64,000 bases of DNA, taken from Cohnella mopanensis. Lineage in GTDB: Bacteria > Bacillota > Bacilli > Paenibacillales > Paenibacillaceae. Position numbers and translations under genes: made by a program. The number at the start of each line of letters is the position of its first letter. Within the stretch, counting starts at the first letter, position 1. Under the pieces are notes generated by a model. That model was not told where the DNA came from. It saw nothing but the letters and a program-made list of their open reading frames with translations, and searched no databases. This document shows, in pieces, positions 46,510-55,790 of the stretch. The DNA is taken from positions 248,001-312,000 of the forward strand of contig NZ_JAKRWM010000010.1 in the NCBI RefSeq assembly GCF_022352055.1, given 5' to 3'.

Positions 46510-48102
46510 CTACTCCTCCGCGGATACACGTGAGTATTGTCCGATCGTTACCGGGAGCTTCGCAGTAACGGGAAGCTGCCCGGATAGAACTCCGGCCAAC
46601 GCTGTCATCATGGCTGGCTTGTTCTCGTAAGTACACAGGTATGTGGACACTTCCGGTGCAACCAGGAGATCGTATGGGGTTCTTGTGGATACCCAGACGA
46701 ATGAATAATTGCCTTTCGCAGACAGCTCCCGTATCAATTCCGATTGCTCGCGCGAGAATCCCGCGTCGTAAGAAGCGAACACGACCGTCTTGCAACCTTC
46801 AGTAGCCGCGATTACCGCTTCTACATCATCGGATGTCGGCTTAAGGCCTATTCTGACTTCCCGAACGTCATATCCTGCTTGTTTGAGCGCAGCCCCTAAC
46901 GTCCACTCCTGCGCGATCACTTCGATAACCTCGGTCCAGACTCTAGCTTCGGTCCAGACGACGACCGTAGTGCCTTCCTTAGATAAAGGAAGGTTCCCTT
47001 CACCCTTGACTACCGTGACCGCCGATTCGCTAAGCTGGCGTTGCACTTCTTCCGCGCGTAGTCGGTTCGTTGCCGGAAGGACATCGTGGAACAACCCCCG
47101 ATTGTGCTTCAATTCCCATATTCTGCGCGCGGCTTCCTCGATTCGTGCTTCCGGAATTTCTCCCGTCATGACCGCTTCCATCACCGCTTCCAGCGCCGCC
47201 TTCTGACGAACCAGACGATGGCTTACGAGAATGAGATCAGCCCCCGCTTTAATGGCCTCAACCGCTCCGCGAGCAACTCCGATCGTCTCGGCAATCGCGT
47301 TCATCTCCAAGCAATCCGTCACGATGACTCCATCAAAACCAAGCTGGTTGCGCAGTAGCCCCGTTAAGATCCGCGCGGAGAGAGTCGCGGGAATGTTGTC
47401 CGGTTCAAAAGCAGGGAATACGACGTGAGCCGTCATAATGGCATCCGTGCGCTGTTCAATCGCCCGGCGGAAAGGGAGCAGTTCCACTTCGTTTAGCCGG
47501 CCGACATCATGAGGCACTAGCGGAAGATCATAGTGGGAATCCACCGCCGTATCGCCATGGCCCGGAAAATGCTTAGCGACGGCAACAACTCCGCCTTCCC
47601 GGTACCCATGTATGGCTGCCACTCCTAGATCCGCAACGCGATTAGGATCTTCGCCATAGGAACGAACCCCAATAACCGGATTTTGCGGATTATTGTTCAC
47701 GTCCAAGCATGGAGCAAAGTTCATGTTAATCCCGATTTCCCGCAGCTCCGCCCCGGACCATTTCGCCGCTTCGAAAGTCAGGTCCGCATCCCCTGCAGCC
47801 CCTTGCGCCATCGCGCCAGGCATCACCGTCACGCCATCCTCTAGACGGACGACCATTCCGCCTTCCTGATCGATCGCGATAAACAAAGGGTCGGCAGATG
47901 CTTTCTGAAGCTTCGCGGAAAGCGCCTTAACCTGGGAGGCATCGCGAAGGTTTCGCCTGAAGTAAATGATCCCGCCAATTCCGTAATCCTTGATCAAATC
48001 TATGATCTCTTTTGTAGGCTCCAACCCTTCGAATCCACACATGAAAATCTGTCCGATCTTCTCCTTCAGGTCAAGCTGTTCAAAAGTTCTATTCAATGCC
48101 AT
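46510..48102 (-). CDS. nagZ: Beta-N-acetylhexosaminidase NagZ-like (glycoside hydrolase family 3)
   Basis: This 530-residue enzyme has a GH3 N-terminal barrel (about 1-330) with the NagZ signature KHFPGHGDTAVDSHYDLP (about 177-194); the His in DSH is the acid/base partner. The nucleophile Asp lies in VIVTDCLEMNAI. A C-terminal GH3 domain of about 180 residues follows. No signal peptide is visible. It releases N-acetylglucosamine from muropeptides. Upstream are a response regulator and sensor kinase on the same strand, downstream the ROK kinase. Confidence 0.93.
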   Translation of the reverse strand: MALNRTFEQLDLKEKIGQIFMCGFEGLEPTKEIIDLIKDYGIGGIIYFRRNLRDASQVKALSAKLQKASADPLFIAIDQEGGMVVRLEDGVTVMPGAMAQGAAGDADLTFEAAKWSGAELREIGINMNFAPCLDVNNNPQNPVIGVRSYGEDPNRVADLGVAAIHGYREGGVVAVAKHFPGHGDTAVDSHYDLPLVPHDVGRLNEVELLPFRRAIEQRTDAIMTAHVVFPAFEPDNIPATLSARILTGLLRNQLGFDGVIVTDCLEMNAIAETIGVARGAVEAIKAGADLILVSHRLVRQKAALEAVMEAVMTGEIPEARIEEAARRIWELKHNRGLFHDVLPATNRLRAEEVQRQLSESAVTVVKGEGNLPLSKEGTTVVVWTEARVWTEVIEVIAQEWTLGAALKQAGYDVREVRIGLKPTSDDVEAVIAATEGCKTVVFASYDAGFSREQSELIRELSAKGNYSFVWVSTRTPYDLLVAPEVSTYLCTYENKPAMMTALAGVLSGQLPVTAKLPVTIGQYSRVSAEE

Positions 48103-48147
48103 TATACTCTCTCCCTTTATCGTCCCTCTTCGTTCAGTTCAACCTTC

Positions 48148-49770
48148 CTAATTCGTCCATGCCGGAGGCTCCGCTCCGGATTGATTCTGCTGCCGTTCCC
48201 GATATTCCGACGGTAACATCCCCGTATATTTACTGAACACTCTAGTGAAATAACGTCTTTCCGCATAGCCGACCATCTGGCCGACTAATGTCACGCTCTT
48301 ATCGCTTAAAGCGAGCAAAGATTTGGCCATTTCCATTCTTTGCTTCGTGACGTATTCAACGAATGTTTCTCCGAAGTGTTGCTTGAACAGTAAGCTGAAA
48401 TAGCTGCCGCTGATGCCCAAATATTCCGCTAGCAAATCTATGCTTAACTCTGCCGACAAGTTGCGTTCGATATAATCTCTCGCCGAGAGCATAAGAACGT
48501 CGCTCGTCTTTTTCTTCATTACGCTCTCAATCGATTGGTCCACCAGCCGGTTAATAACCATTAGAGTTTCACGAATCCCATGATGCTGATCGATCTGGCT
48601 CCAGATCGCGATTTCCTCTTCCCGGCTGATGACTTCCATTTCTCGCATTTCCCTGAGCAAATGAATACACAAATAATGAACGATTGGAGCCACTCTTTCG
48701 AACGACGTCTCCGGCAGCAACCGAAAGCTATCGTTCAACTCCTTCAACGCGGATTCGGTTCGGCGGCGGTCGCACCGCTTCAATCCGGTAACCATCTCTT
48801 CTATGCGGTCCCATAGCTGCTGGGAAGTGTCGGCATTCCCTCTGACCTTCTCGGACAAGATGACGTTCGTATTGGCCGTAGGAGTCAGATTAAGCGAACG
48901 TTGTAAGCTCTTATAGGTTTTAGCAAGCTGCTTCAAGCTCACTTCGGATGGATGAACCGCGATGCGTATGTTCAGCTTAAGATAACTTTCCACCGCTTGG
49001 CGAAGTTTCTCCGCCCATACTAAGCACTGTTCGCGGTCATAAAGATCCGGAGGGACTCGTTCGATTAGCACGCACCATTCTCCGCTTCTCACTTGCAAGA
49101 CGGAATGCGGTACTTCGAAAGAATTGAGATTTTCCTGCAAAATGTTATGGATCGCGAAATTCCAAAGCTTGCGTTCCTTGTCGTCCCATGATCTTTCCCT
49201 TTTGGAATAATCCGCGACATCGACCAGCATCATCGCGAACGCCAAGTTTTCCGATTCCGTATCGTCCAGCTTCAGGAAAGGTCGGCTGGCGGATCCGCCG
49301 AGATCGATTATGCGATCATAAAGCACCTTCTCGTAAGCGAGATGAAAAACCTGTTTCCACTCCTGTTGCATGGAGTGCTGCTCCAAGCTTCTTTCCCGAA
49401 TACCCAAGGTCAACCGCTTGATCGTTTCCGCAAGTTCTTCGTAGTCGATCGGCTTTAGAATATAATCCTTCACTTCATAACGAATAACCGAACGCACGTA
49501 GCTAAAGTCCTGATAACCCGTCATCATGATCACTTCGGCTTCCGAGTCGAACTCGCGAAGAGCGCCTAGAAATTCAATTCCATCCATGACCGGCATGCGA
49601 ATATCGCATAGGATGAGATGCGGGCGTTTCAATCTGGCCATTTCCAGCGCTTGCTCGCCGTTACGAGCCGTACCGATTAAATCGATATCGAGAGCATCCC
49701 ATGGAATAACCGCGGTTAAATTTTTTAGAATATTAACTTCATCATCCACCAATAGGGCTTTAAGTCTCAT
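48148..49770 (-). CDS. AraC-type response regulator (YesN-like)
   Basis: This protein of about 540 residues has an N-terminal receiver domain (1-120) with the phosphorylated Asp56 in LCDIRMPVMDG and Lys in YILKPIDYEE. A poorly conserved middle region of about 310 residues follows, then a C-terminal AraC DNA-binding domain with two helix-turn-helix units (LAEYLGISGSYFSLLFKQHFGETF, MVGYAERRYFTRVFSKY). Such regulators control sugar uptake and catabolism genes in Paenibacillaceae. The ATG at 49770 follows GGGAG and is 7 bases from the kinase stop. Confidence 0.93.
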   Translation of the reverse strand: MRLKALLVDDEVNILKNLTAVIPWDALDIDLIGTARNGEQALEMARLKRPHLILCDIRMPVMDGIEFLGALREFDSEAEVIMMTGYQDFSYVRSVIRYEVKDYILKPIDYEELAETIKRLTLGIRERSLEQHSMQQEWKQVFHLAYEKVLYDRIIDLGGSASRPFLKLDDTESENLAFAMMLVDVADYSKRERSWDDKERKLWNFAIHNILQENLNSFEVPHSVLQVRSGEWCVLIERVPPDLYDREQCLVWAEKLRQAVESYLKLNIRIAVHPSEVSLKQLAKTYKSLQRSLNLTPTANTNVILSEKVRGNADTSQQLWDRIEEMVTGLKRCDRRRTESALKELNDSFRLLPETSFERVAPIVHYLCIHLLREMREMEVISREEEIAIWSQIDQHHGIRETLMVINRLVDQSIESVMKKKTSDVLMLSARDYIERNLSAELSIDLLAEYLGISGSYFSLLFKQHFGETFVEYVTKQRMEMAKSLLALSDKSVTLVGQMVGYAERRYFTRVFSKYTGMLPSEYRERQQNQSGAEPPAWTN

Positions 49771-49777
49771 AAGCAAA

Positions 49778-51622
49778 TCACTCCCGAGGGGTTTGAGGTA
49801 TTAAACATTTAATGACTGTCCCATGACCCGGTGCGCTACATAGAATAATGCCGTACCCTTGTCCATAGTGAATCCGCAGTCGATCGGCGACGTTGCCTAC
49901 CCCAAGGCCGCGGCGTTCTCCGGTTTCCGGCGATTCTTCGGCCATTTCCTGCAATGTCGTCATCCCTCTAGTCGCGAACTGCTCCAACTGTCGCTCAGAT
50001 ATGCCAATACCGTTATCCTCTACGTAGAAAGCGATATTCGATCCTTCTTCTTGGGCTCTAATATGGATACGTCCCATGTATTCGATCCCCTCGAAACCAT
50101 GCTGAATGCTGTTCTCGACAAGCGGTTGAAGCGTGAGCTTTAGAATGGATCTGGTCAAGAGCCCTTTCGGAACGTCGATCGTATAGTCGAACAGCTCCTC
50201 GAATCGATACTTCTGAATTTCCAAGTAACTCGTCAGATGCTCCAATTCTTGTTCGATCGTGATTTCTTCCTTCTGTTGGATGCTGATCCGGAAAATATTC
50301 GCCAGCCGTTGAACCATCTTGCTTACTTTGCGCCCTTCGTTCTGCACCGCCAAAATGTTAATGGACTCAAGCGCATTGAACAAGAAGTGAGGCTTAATCT
50401 GAGCTTGAAGCAGCATCATCTCCGCTTTGCGCTTGCGCGATTGCTCTTCTTTGACGTCGTCGAGAAGCTCCTCCACTCTTGTGACCAAGCTGTTGAAGCC
50501 TCGGGCCAGCGTCGACGTCTCGTCTTTCCCAACGATCGTTACGCGCGTCGTTAGATCTCCCCGCTCCACCTGGCGCATCGCCTTAACAACGCGAATAATG
50601 AAGGTTACTGTTCTGCGCACGAACATGAGATTAAAGACAAGTGCCAATATGAGTGAAATGGAAGTTACGACGACCATCCAGCGAAGCACGATCGCCATAT
50701 CCCCGGACAAATACTGCCACGAGGTCACCATGACAAGCTTCCAATCTCCGACGCCTAAACGCTGCAATTGCAAATCTTGAACGGAGACGAAGCTTTTTCG
50801 GCCGTCAAAGGATAAGGTCTTGCTCTGCGGCTTACCGCTGGTCAAGTCGATTCCTTTGATCGAATCCACGTACTTCGAGATATTTTGCCCTTCCGCTACC
50901 GTTTCGTTATCGAATATGATGTTGCCGTTGCCGCCGACGATGAGAAAACGCCGATCTATTTTTCCTTGGCTGCTATAGAAGCTGAATATCCGGTTTAGCT
51001 CGGTCATCTGAAACCGCGTGACTAGAATTCCTTTGCTCTTCAGAGTATCAATATCCAGCAACACCCGAATCTGCGTGAATAAATTGTTCTCGCCAGTCAG
51101 TTTCACGTCTTCATTGGGCCCGACCCATACCGGTGCCCCATTTTTCTTGAGGACTTCTTGATAGATAGGGTTATTCTCCAGATCTTCGCGCGCGAGCGGG
51201 GTATCTTTCGTAAAATTGACGGTCACTTGTTGGTTATCGTTGCGATAGTGCGTGACGGATTTTATCCCCGGGTAGGTGAGCAGCATTCTTTGACGAAGCT
51301 TCTCCTTCTCGAGCAATTGAATGTAGTCAGGCACCCTGGACGCATCTCCGGCAGCATCGGGGCTGCCCCCGTTCGGGTCGATCGATTGCTCCGCGGCCTC
51401 AACGCTATCCTCTGTCGTTACCCAGAAATCGGAGAAATAGTTGGCTTCTTTGATCATGTTGTTGATGTTTCGGCCGATCGCTTTCAATGTCAACTCCGTC
51501 TGTTCCGCATATTTCTCTTGCGTTACCTTCTGGAATACGAGGTAGGATACTGTGCCCAACACGAACAAAGGTACGATAATAAATGCTAAAAATGCGGCGA
51601 AAATGCGTTTGCTCAGACTCAT
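49778..51622 (-). CDS. Two-component sensor histidine kinase (YesM-like)
   Basis: This 614-residue membrane kinase has an N-terminal helix (about 9-30), an extracellular dCache-like sensor (about 31-295), a second helix (about 298-322), and HAMP. The His_kinase domain's phospho-accepting His lies in QIKPHFLFNALESINI. The HATPase domain has an N box LQPLVENSIQHGFEG and a G box DNGIGIS. It is the cognate partner of the adjacent regulator. The signal is probably an extracellular sugar or its binding protein. The binding-protein operon lies just upstream past a terminator. Confidence 0.94.
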   Translation of the reverse strand: MSLSKRIFAAFLAFIIVPLFVLGTVSYLVFQKVTQEKYAEQTELTLKAIGRNINNMIKEANYFSDFWVTTEDSVEAAEQSIDPNGGSPDAAGDASRVPDYIQLLEKEKLRQRMLLTYPGIKSVTHYRNDNQQVTVNFTKDTPLAREDLENNPIYQEVLKKNGAPVWVGPNEDVKLTGENNLFTQIRVLLDIDTLKSKGILVTRFQMTELNRIFSFYSSQGKIDRRFLIVGGNGNIIFDNETVAEGQNISKYVDSIKGIDLTSGKPQSKTLSFDGRKSFVSVQDLQLQRLGVGDWKLVMVTSWQYLSGDMAIVLRWMVVVTSISLILALVFNLMFVRRTVTFIIRVVKAMRQVERGDLTTRVTIVGKDETSTLARGFNSLVTRVEELLDDVKEEQSRKRKAEMMLLQAQIKPHFLFNALESINILAVQNEGRKVSKMVQRLANIFRISIQQKEEITIEQELEHLTSYLEIQKYRFEELFDYTIDVPKGLLTRSILKLTLQPLVENSIQHGFEGIEYMGRIHIRAQEEGSNIAFYVEDNGIGISERQLEQFATRGMTTLQEMAEESPETGERRGLGVGNVADRLRIHYGQGYGIILCSAPGHGTVIKCLIPQTPRE

Positions 51623-51775
51623 CTGAAGGTGTCCGTCCTCTCGAGTAATTTGAACTCATTATAGCAGTAGGAGGACCTGATCGACATGAGCGGAAGAAAG
51701 ATTCCGCTTCCTACATTATAAAACCGAATAGCTCGCCTATTAGTCGCTATTTCCATCATGGGGGGATAAAAATGA

Positions 51776-51812
51776 ACAAAACCCCGATCCGTTAAAAACC
51801 CGGATCGAGGTT
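51776..51812 (-). terminator. Terminator of the BtpA/FGGY/ABC catabolic operon
   Basis: A 12-bp stem (51780-51791 with 51801-51812), with one wobble pair, is followed on the minus strand by TTTTG. Confidence 0.78.
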
Positions 51813-51845
51813 GCTCGCAAATTCGTTATGGCATACAGTTCCCGA

Positions 51846-52667
51846 TTAAACGACGATCGCGTCTTTGCGGAACGCCTTAACCTTGTCCATTAACGCTTTC
51901 ACGCGTTCGATGTCGACATGATTCTCGAATACGCCGTCGTGTTTGAACGTCGTTCCGACAACGGCGCCGTCGGCCACGGCCAATTGTCGTTCCACGTTCT
52001 CCAAGCGGATGCCGGTATTGGCCAGCACGACCGTCCCGTTCGCCGTTTTTTTGACGCGTTGCAAAATTTGATCATCCGTTTCCGCGCCGGCAGTCAATCC
52101 CGACACGCAGAGCGCATCCGGACGGTTGTTGAACACCGTCGATTTGACGACGCTTTCGATCTCGCGATCGGCTACGTATTTGGCAGCCTCCGGTACGATA
52201 TTGAACAATAGCTTTACGTTGTCTGCGCCGATGCGATGCTGATGGCGGATCGTCTCTCCCACATTCGTATTCCATAAACCGAAATCGCTGGCGTAAACGC
52301 CCGTGAAAATTTCCCGAACGAACTTCGCCCCGGTTGCTACCGCGAGATCAAGCGATTTCTTGGCATCCCACAATACGTTCACTCCGAAAGGAATTTTAAT
52401 TAGCGGCATCAACTCGCCGATAATGCGGGCCATTGCAGCTACAGTCTCGGTTTTGACGTCGGTCAAATAAGGAAGGCTGAACTCGTTGGAGAACATGACG
52501 GCGTCGACGCCGCCTTCTTGGAGCGCCAGAAAATCTTTTCTGGCCATCTCAATGACGTACTCCATTCCTTTTTCGGCGTCAAAATGCGGATCGCCTGGCA
52601 ATGGAAGCAAGTGGCACATGGCGATAATTGCCTTTTCTGTTCCGATGACTTCTTTTAACCATGTCAT
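51846..52667 (-). CDS. BtpA/SgcQ family TIM-barrel protein
   Basis: This protein of about 273 residues matches the BtpA/SgcQ family: AIIAMCHLLPLPGDPHFD near the N-terminus, GGVDAVMFSNEFSLPY, PFGVNVLWDAKKSLDLA, and a late NTGIRLENVERQL then DGAVVGTTFKHDG. The fold should be a (beta/alpha)8 barrel with a phosphate-binding C-terminal part. E. coli SgcQ lies in a DeoR-regulated sugar operon and has no proven reaction that I know of; BtpA itself was linked to photosystem I biogenesis in cyanobacteria. Here it is the last gene of a sugar-type operon. The ATG at 52667 follows AGGAG. Confidence 0.88.
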   Translation of the reverse strand: MTWLKEVIGTEKAIIAMCHLLPLPGDPHFDAEKGMEYVIEMARKDFLALQEGGVDAVMFSNEFSLPYLTDVKTETVAAMARIIGELMPLIKIPFGVNVLWDAKKSLDLAVATGAKFVREIFTGVYASDFGLWNTNVGETIRHQHRIGADNVKLLFNIVPEAAKYVADREIESVVKSTVFNNRPDALCVSGLTAGAETDDQILQRVKKTANGTVVLANTGIRLENVERQLAVADGAVVGTTFKHDGVFENHVDIERVKALMDKVKAFRKDAIVV

Positions 52668-52701
52668 TCCAATCACTCCTATAATGTAAATTCTGTGTCT
52701 G

Positions 52702-53577
52702 TTATCTAGGCTGAGGCTTTCCTCTGCTGACTCTAACGAACAAGGTGCTGATCAACATAATGACGATAAGCAGCAGGTAGGACATAGCCGAGGAGTACCC
52801 TGTGTTTAAGAAGGTATAGGCTTGCTTGTAAATGTGATAGCTGATGACTTCCGTCGTCGTTCCCGGTCCGCCCTTCGTCAATACGTAGATAAGGTCGTAA
52901 GTCTTGATGGCGGTTATGACGCGGAATAGGACGGCCACGACGATCGTTTCCTTCATCAACGGCAGGGTTACATGCAGAAAGGTTTGAAATCTGCCGGCCC
53001 CATCGATGGTGGCAGCTTCATAAGGCTCTCCGGGTAAAGATACTAACCCGGCAAGCAGCAACAAGATCATAAACGGCAACTGATGCCAAATGTCCACCAG
53101 GACGACTGTCATCATAGCGAGCTTAGCATCTCCCAGCCATGCTTGCCCTTCTACTCCGATCAATCCGAGTAAATAGTTGACGATTCCCAGATCAGGGTGC
53201 AGAAGCAGCCTCCAGATAAGACCGACGGCAACGGGGGTGATCAGCATCGGCACAATGATGATCGTAAAAAAGATCTTTTTGCCCCGTTTGATCCGATTGA
53301 GCAACAACGCGACGGCCAACCCGAACAGAAACTCCAGCGTAACCACGATGACCGTAAAGACGATCGTATTCCAACCCGAATCAATAAAATAAGTATCCTT
53401 AAACGCCTTGATATAGTTATCCAGTCCGATGAACTCTCCGAACCCCTGTTTCTTCAAAGATGCGTTCGTAAAGCTCATGATCAGCGAATAGACTAACGGA
53501 TAGATAACCGTCACGGCGAGCACGATCAAGGAAGGAACGAAAAAGATCAGAAATTGCTTGCGTTTTACCGAAAACAT
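52702..53577 (-). CDS. Sugar/polyol ABC transporter permease (MalF-like)
   Basis: This 291-residue six-helix CUT1 permease has the EAA loop YEAATIDGAGRFQTFLHVTLPL near residue 190. It follows the binding-protein gene, while the second permease gene lies upstream of it. No ATPase gene is present in the operon. The overall subunit set resembles polyol importers of the SmoEFG type (inference from the linked dehydrogenase and kinase). Confidence 0.92.
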   Translation of the reverse strand: MFSVKRKQFLIFFVPSLIVLAVTVIYPLVYSLIMSFTNASLKKQGFGEFIGLDNYIKAFKDTYFIDSGWNTIVFTVIVVTLEFLFGLAVALLLNRIKRGKKIFFTIIIVPMLITPVAVGLIWRLLLHPDLGIVNYLLGLIGVEGQAWLGDAKLAMMTVVLVDIWHQLPFMILLLLAGLVSLPGEPYEAATIDGAGRFQTFLHVTLPLMKETIVVAVLFRVITAIKTYDLIYVLTKGGPGTTTEVISYHIYKQAYTFLNTGYSSAMSYLLLIVIMLISTLFVRVSRGKPQPR

Positions 53578-53622
53578 CGGCCAACCACCTCCTTCCCGGG
53601 ATCAAATAATCATTCCTTGCTT

Positions 53623-54930
53623 CTATTCCAATTCGGCAATTTCTTTAGCCACGGTATCCAATGCCTTCTGGGCGGATTTACCTCCCGACACCGCTTCGGA
53701 CAGTTCGCGACCTAAAATCTCGATCAGTTGCGGCGCTTGCGGAATAATCGGAATCATGTGCGAATCATTAATGATTTTTTGTACTCTTACATAATGAGGA
53801 TATTGTCCTAACACGTCGCTGTCCGTGAATACGTCGTTTCTCGTCGGGGAACCCCCTGCCAAAGCGCGTTCCTTAGCGATATCGAACGATTCGACCCATT
53901 TAAGGAATTTCCAAGAAGCTTCCTTATCCCCGGCATTCTTCGGAATCGCCCAGCCCCATCCTCCATTAAGCGAAACGCCGCCAGGAACTTCAGCTACGTC
54001 AACCTTGCCCGCGACTTTGGATTCATTCTCGTCTTGCAGCTTGTTCAACATCCAGTTGTAGGTGATGAACGAAGCCGCATTACCTTGAGCGAATACGTTA
54101 AACGCTTCGTCGAAGCCGAACCCTGCCGCGCCTTTCGGAGCTGCATTCTTCATGTTGTCGATATACAAGCCGAGCGATTTCGCGGCGTTCGCATCGTTGA
54201 TTCGGACGGAACCGTCTTCGTTGAAAAAATCGCCGCCGGAGCTGAACAAGTAGTTGAGCCATTCGACGCTGATCGGATCCGGGCGCAGGCCCATCATAAC
54301 GGAGCCATACATGGAATTTCCGTTTTCCTTGGTAATAAACTTGCTGATGTTCACGTACTCTTCCAGATTGTCCGGAAGCGTCAATTCACGGCCGAACTCG
54401 GCTTGGTACTTAGCTTTCAAATCGGTATTGTTGAAGATGTCCGTGCGATACACTAGAGACATCGCGTAGTTGTAGAATGGAAGCATGTAGGCCGTATCCT
54501 TTACTTGCCCTACCATATTCCACATCGATTTCGAGTACACGCTCGTATCGAACTTGTCTCGGGCAATATAGGAATCAAGCGGTTCAAGCCATCCCGCATC
54601 CGTGAACTCCCCAACCCAATAGTTATCCACGACGATAATGTCGTAACTGCTGGTTGCATTGAGCAATTGCGGCACGAGTTTCTCGTGCATGGAAGCATAA
54701 TTGACAGCTTCGATATTGACTTTAATACCTGATTCCGCCGTGAACTTATCGACCACTTGCTTGACGAAATCGGTATCCGGTACCGACTCCATCAGAATAT
54801 TGAGTTCCTTTTTACCGCTGCCTGCCGCGCCGGAACTTTCGGATGCTTCCTTGTTGTTTCCGGATGAGCATGCGGAAAGCAGCGACATTACGAGCACGAT
54901 TGCCATCAGCACTATTCCATGTTTCTTCAT
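53623..54930 (-). CDS. Sugar/polyol ABC transporter substrate-binding lipoprotein
   Basis: This 435-residue binding protein has a lipoprotein signal with lipobox LSAC (Cys21). The mature domain has ESVPDTDFVKQVVDKFTAESG at its start and YDIIVVDNYWVGEFTDAGWLEPLD, typical of polyol/sugar family 1 binding proteins. Aromatic residues in YNYAMSLVYR and NGGWGWAIPK are probable sugar-stacking positions. It lies between the two permease genes, which is an uncommon order. Confidence 0.92.
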   Translation of the reverse strand: MKKHGIVLMAIVLVMSLLSACSSGNNKEASESSGAAGSGKKELNILMESVPDTDFVKQVVDKFTAESGIKVNIEAVNYASMHEKLVPQLLNATSSYDIIVVDNYWVGEFTDAGWLEPLDSYIARDKFDTSVYSKSMWNMVGQVKDTAYMLPFYNYAMSLVYRTDIFNNTDLKAKYQAEFGRELTLPDNLEEYVNISKFITKENGNSMYGSVMMGLRPDPISVEWLNYLFSSGGDFFNEDGSVRINDANAAKSLGLYIDNMKNAAPKGAAGFGFDEAFNVFAQGNAASFITYNWMLNKLQDENESKVAGKVDVAEVPGGVSLNGGWGWAIPKNAGDKEASWKFLKWVESFDIAKERALAGGSPTRNDVFTDSDVLGQYPHYVRVQKIINDSHMIPIIPQAPQLIEILGRELSEAVSGGKSAQKALDTVAKEIAELE

Positions 54931-54944
54931 TTAATTGATCCTCC

Positions 54945-55781
54945 TTATTTGACAGAGCCCATTGTCATACCGTTGACCAGGTATTTCTGTATAAACAAAG
55001 ACAGGAATACAACGGGAAGAATGATGATCACCGTCGCAGCGCACAATTGGGCAATCATAACGCCTTGTTGGGTTTCCATGTTGGCGATCGCCACCGGAAG
55101 CGTGCGCGCTCCGGTGCCCGTCAGTACCAAAGCGAACAAAAACTCGTTCCATGCCATCAGGAAGCTGAGAATTCCTGCCGCCATTATACCGGGAGCCGCA
55201 AGCGGCAGAACCACTCTCGTGAACGCTTGCATTTTCGTGCAGCCGTCGATCTCGCAAGCTTCGTCCAGGTCTTTCGGTATTCCTTCGAAGAACCCGATCA
55301 GAAGCCAGATCATATAGGGCAAACTAAAGGATAAATAAGTCACGATCAGTGCCACCCAAGAATCGAGCAAATCCAGCTTCTTGATCATCATGAAGATCGG
55401 AATAACCATTACGATCGGTGGAAGCATCTGGGTTCCCAGAATCGCAATCCGCAAGAAGTTGCCGCCTTTCACCCGTCGCGCGATCCAGTAGGCCGCCATT
55501 GCCCCAAGTATGACGGCAATGAACGTCGAAACTAGCGAAACGACCATACTGTTCATAAAGTATCTTCCGAACGGGTTATCGGAGAAGATAGCCCGATAGT
55601 TGTCCAACGTCGGCTCTACGAACCATTTCGGGGGAATCTGATAGGCTACCGCCTTGGTCGTAAAAGACGTCCGAACGATCCAAAGAATGGGCAGAAGAAA
55701 AATAAGAGCAACTCCTGTAAGCGCGGCATAGGTTAGACCGTTCAGCAGCCTTACGCTCTGTTTTGCGTTCATTTGATTCAC
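54945..55781 (-). CDS. Sugar/polyol ABC transporter permease (MalG-like)
   Basis: This 278-residue six-helix CUT1 permease has EAA loop DEACEIDGCTKMQAFTRVVLPL near residues 180-200. It starts 9 bases after the HAD phosphatase gene, so it is firmly in the operon. The first helix follows MNQMNAKQSVRLLN. Partner of the MalF-like protein two genes downstream. Confidence 0.92.
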   Translation of the reverse strand: MNQMNAKQSVRLLNGLTYAALTGVALIFLLPILWIVRTSFTTKAVAYQIPPKWFVEPTLDNYRAIFSDNPFGRYFMNSMVVSLVSTFIAVILGAMAAYWIARRVKGGNFLRIAILGTQMLPPIVMVIPIFMMIKKLDLLDSWVALIVTYLSFSLPYMIWLLIGFFEGIPKDLDEACEIDGCTKMQAFTRVVLPLAAPGIMAAGILSFLMAWNEFLFALVLTGTGARTLPVAIANMETQQGVMIAQLCAATVIIILPVVFLSLFIQKYLVNGMTMGSVK

Positions 55782-55790
55782 CTCCCCCGC

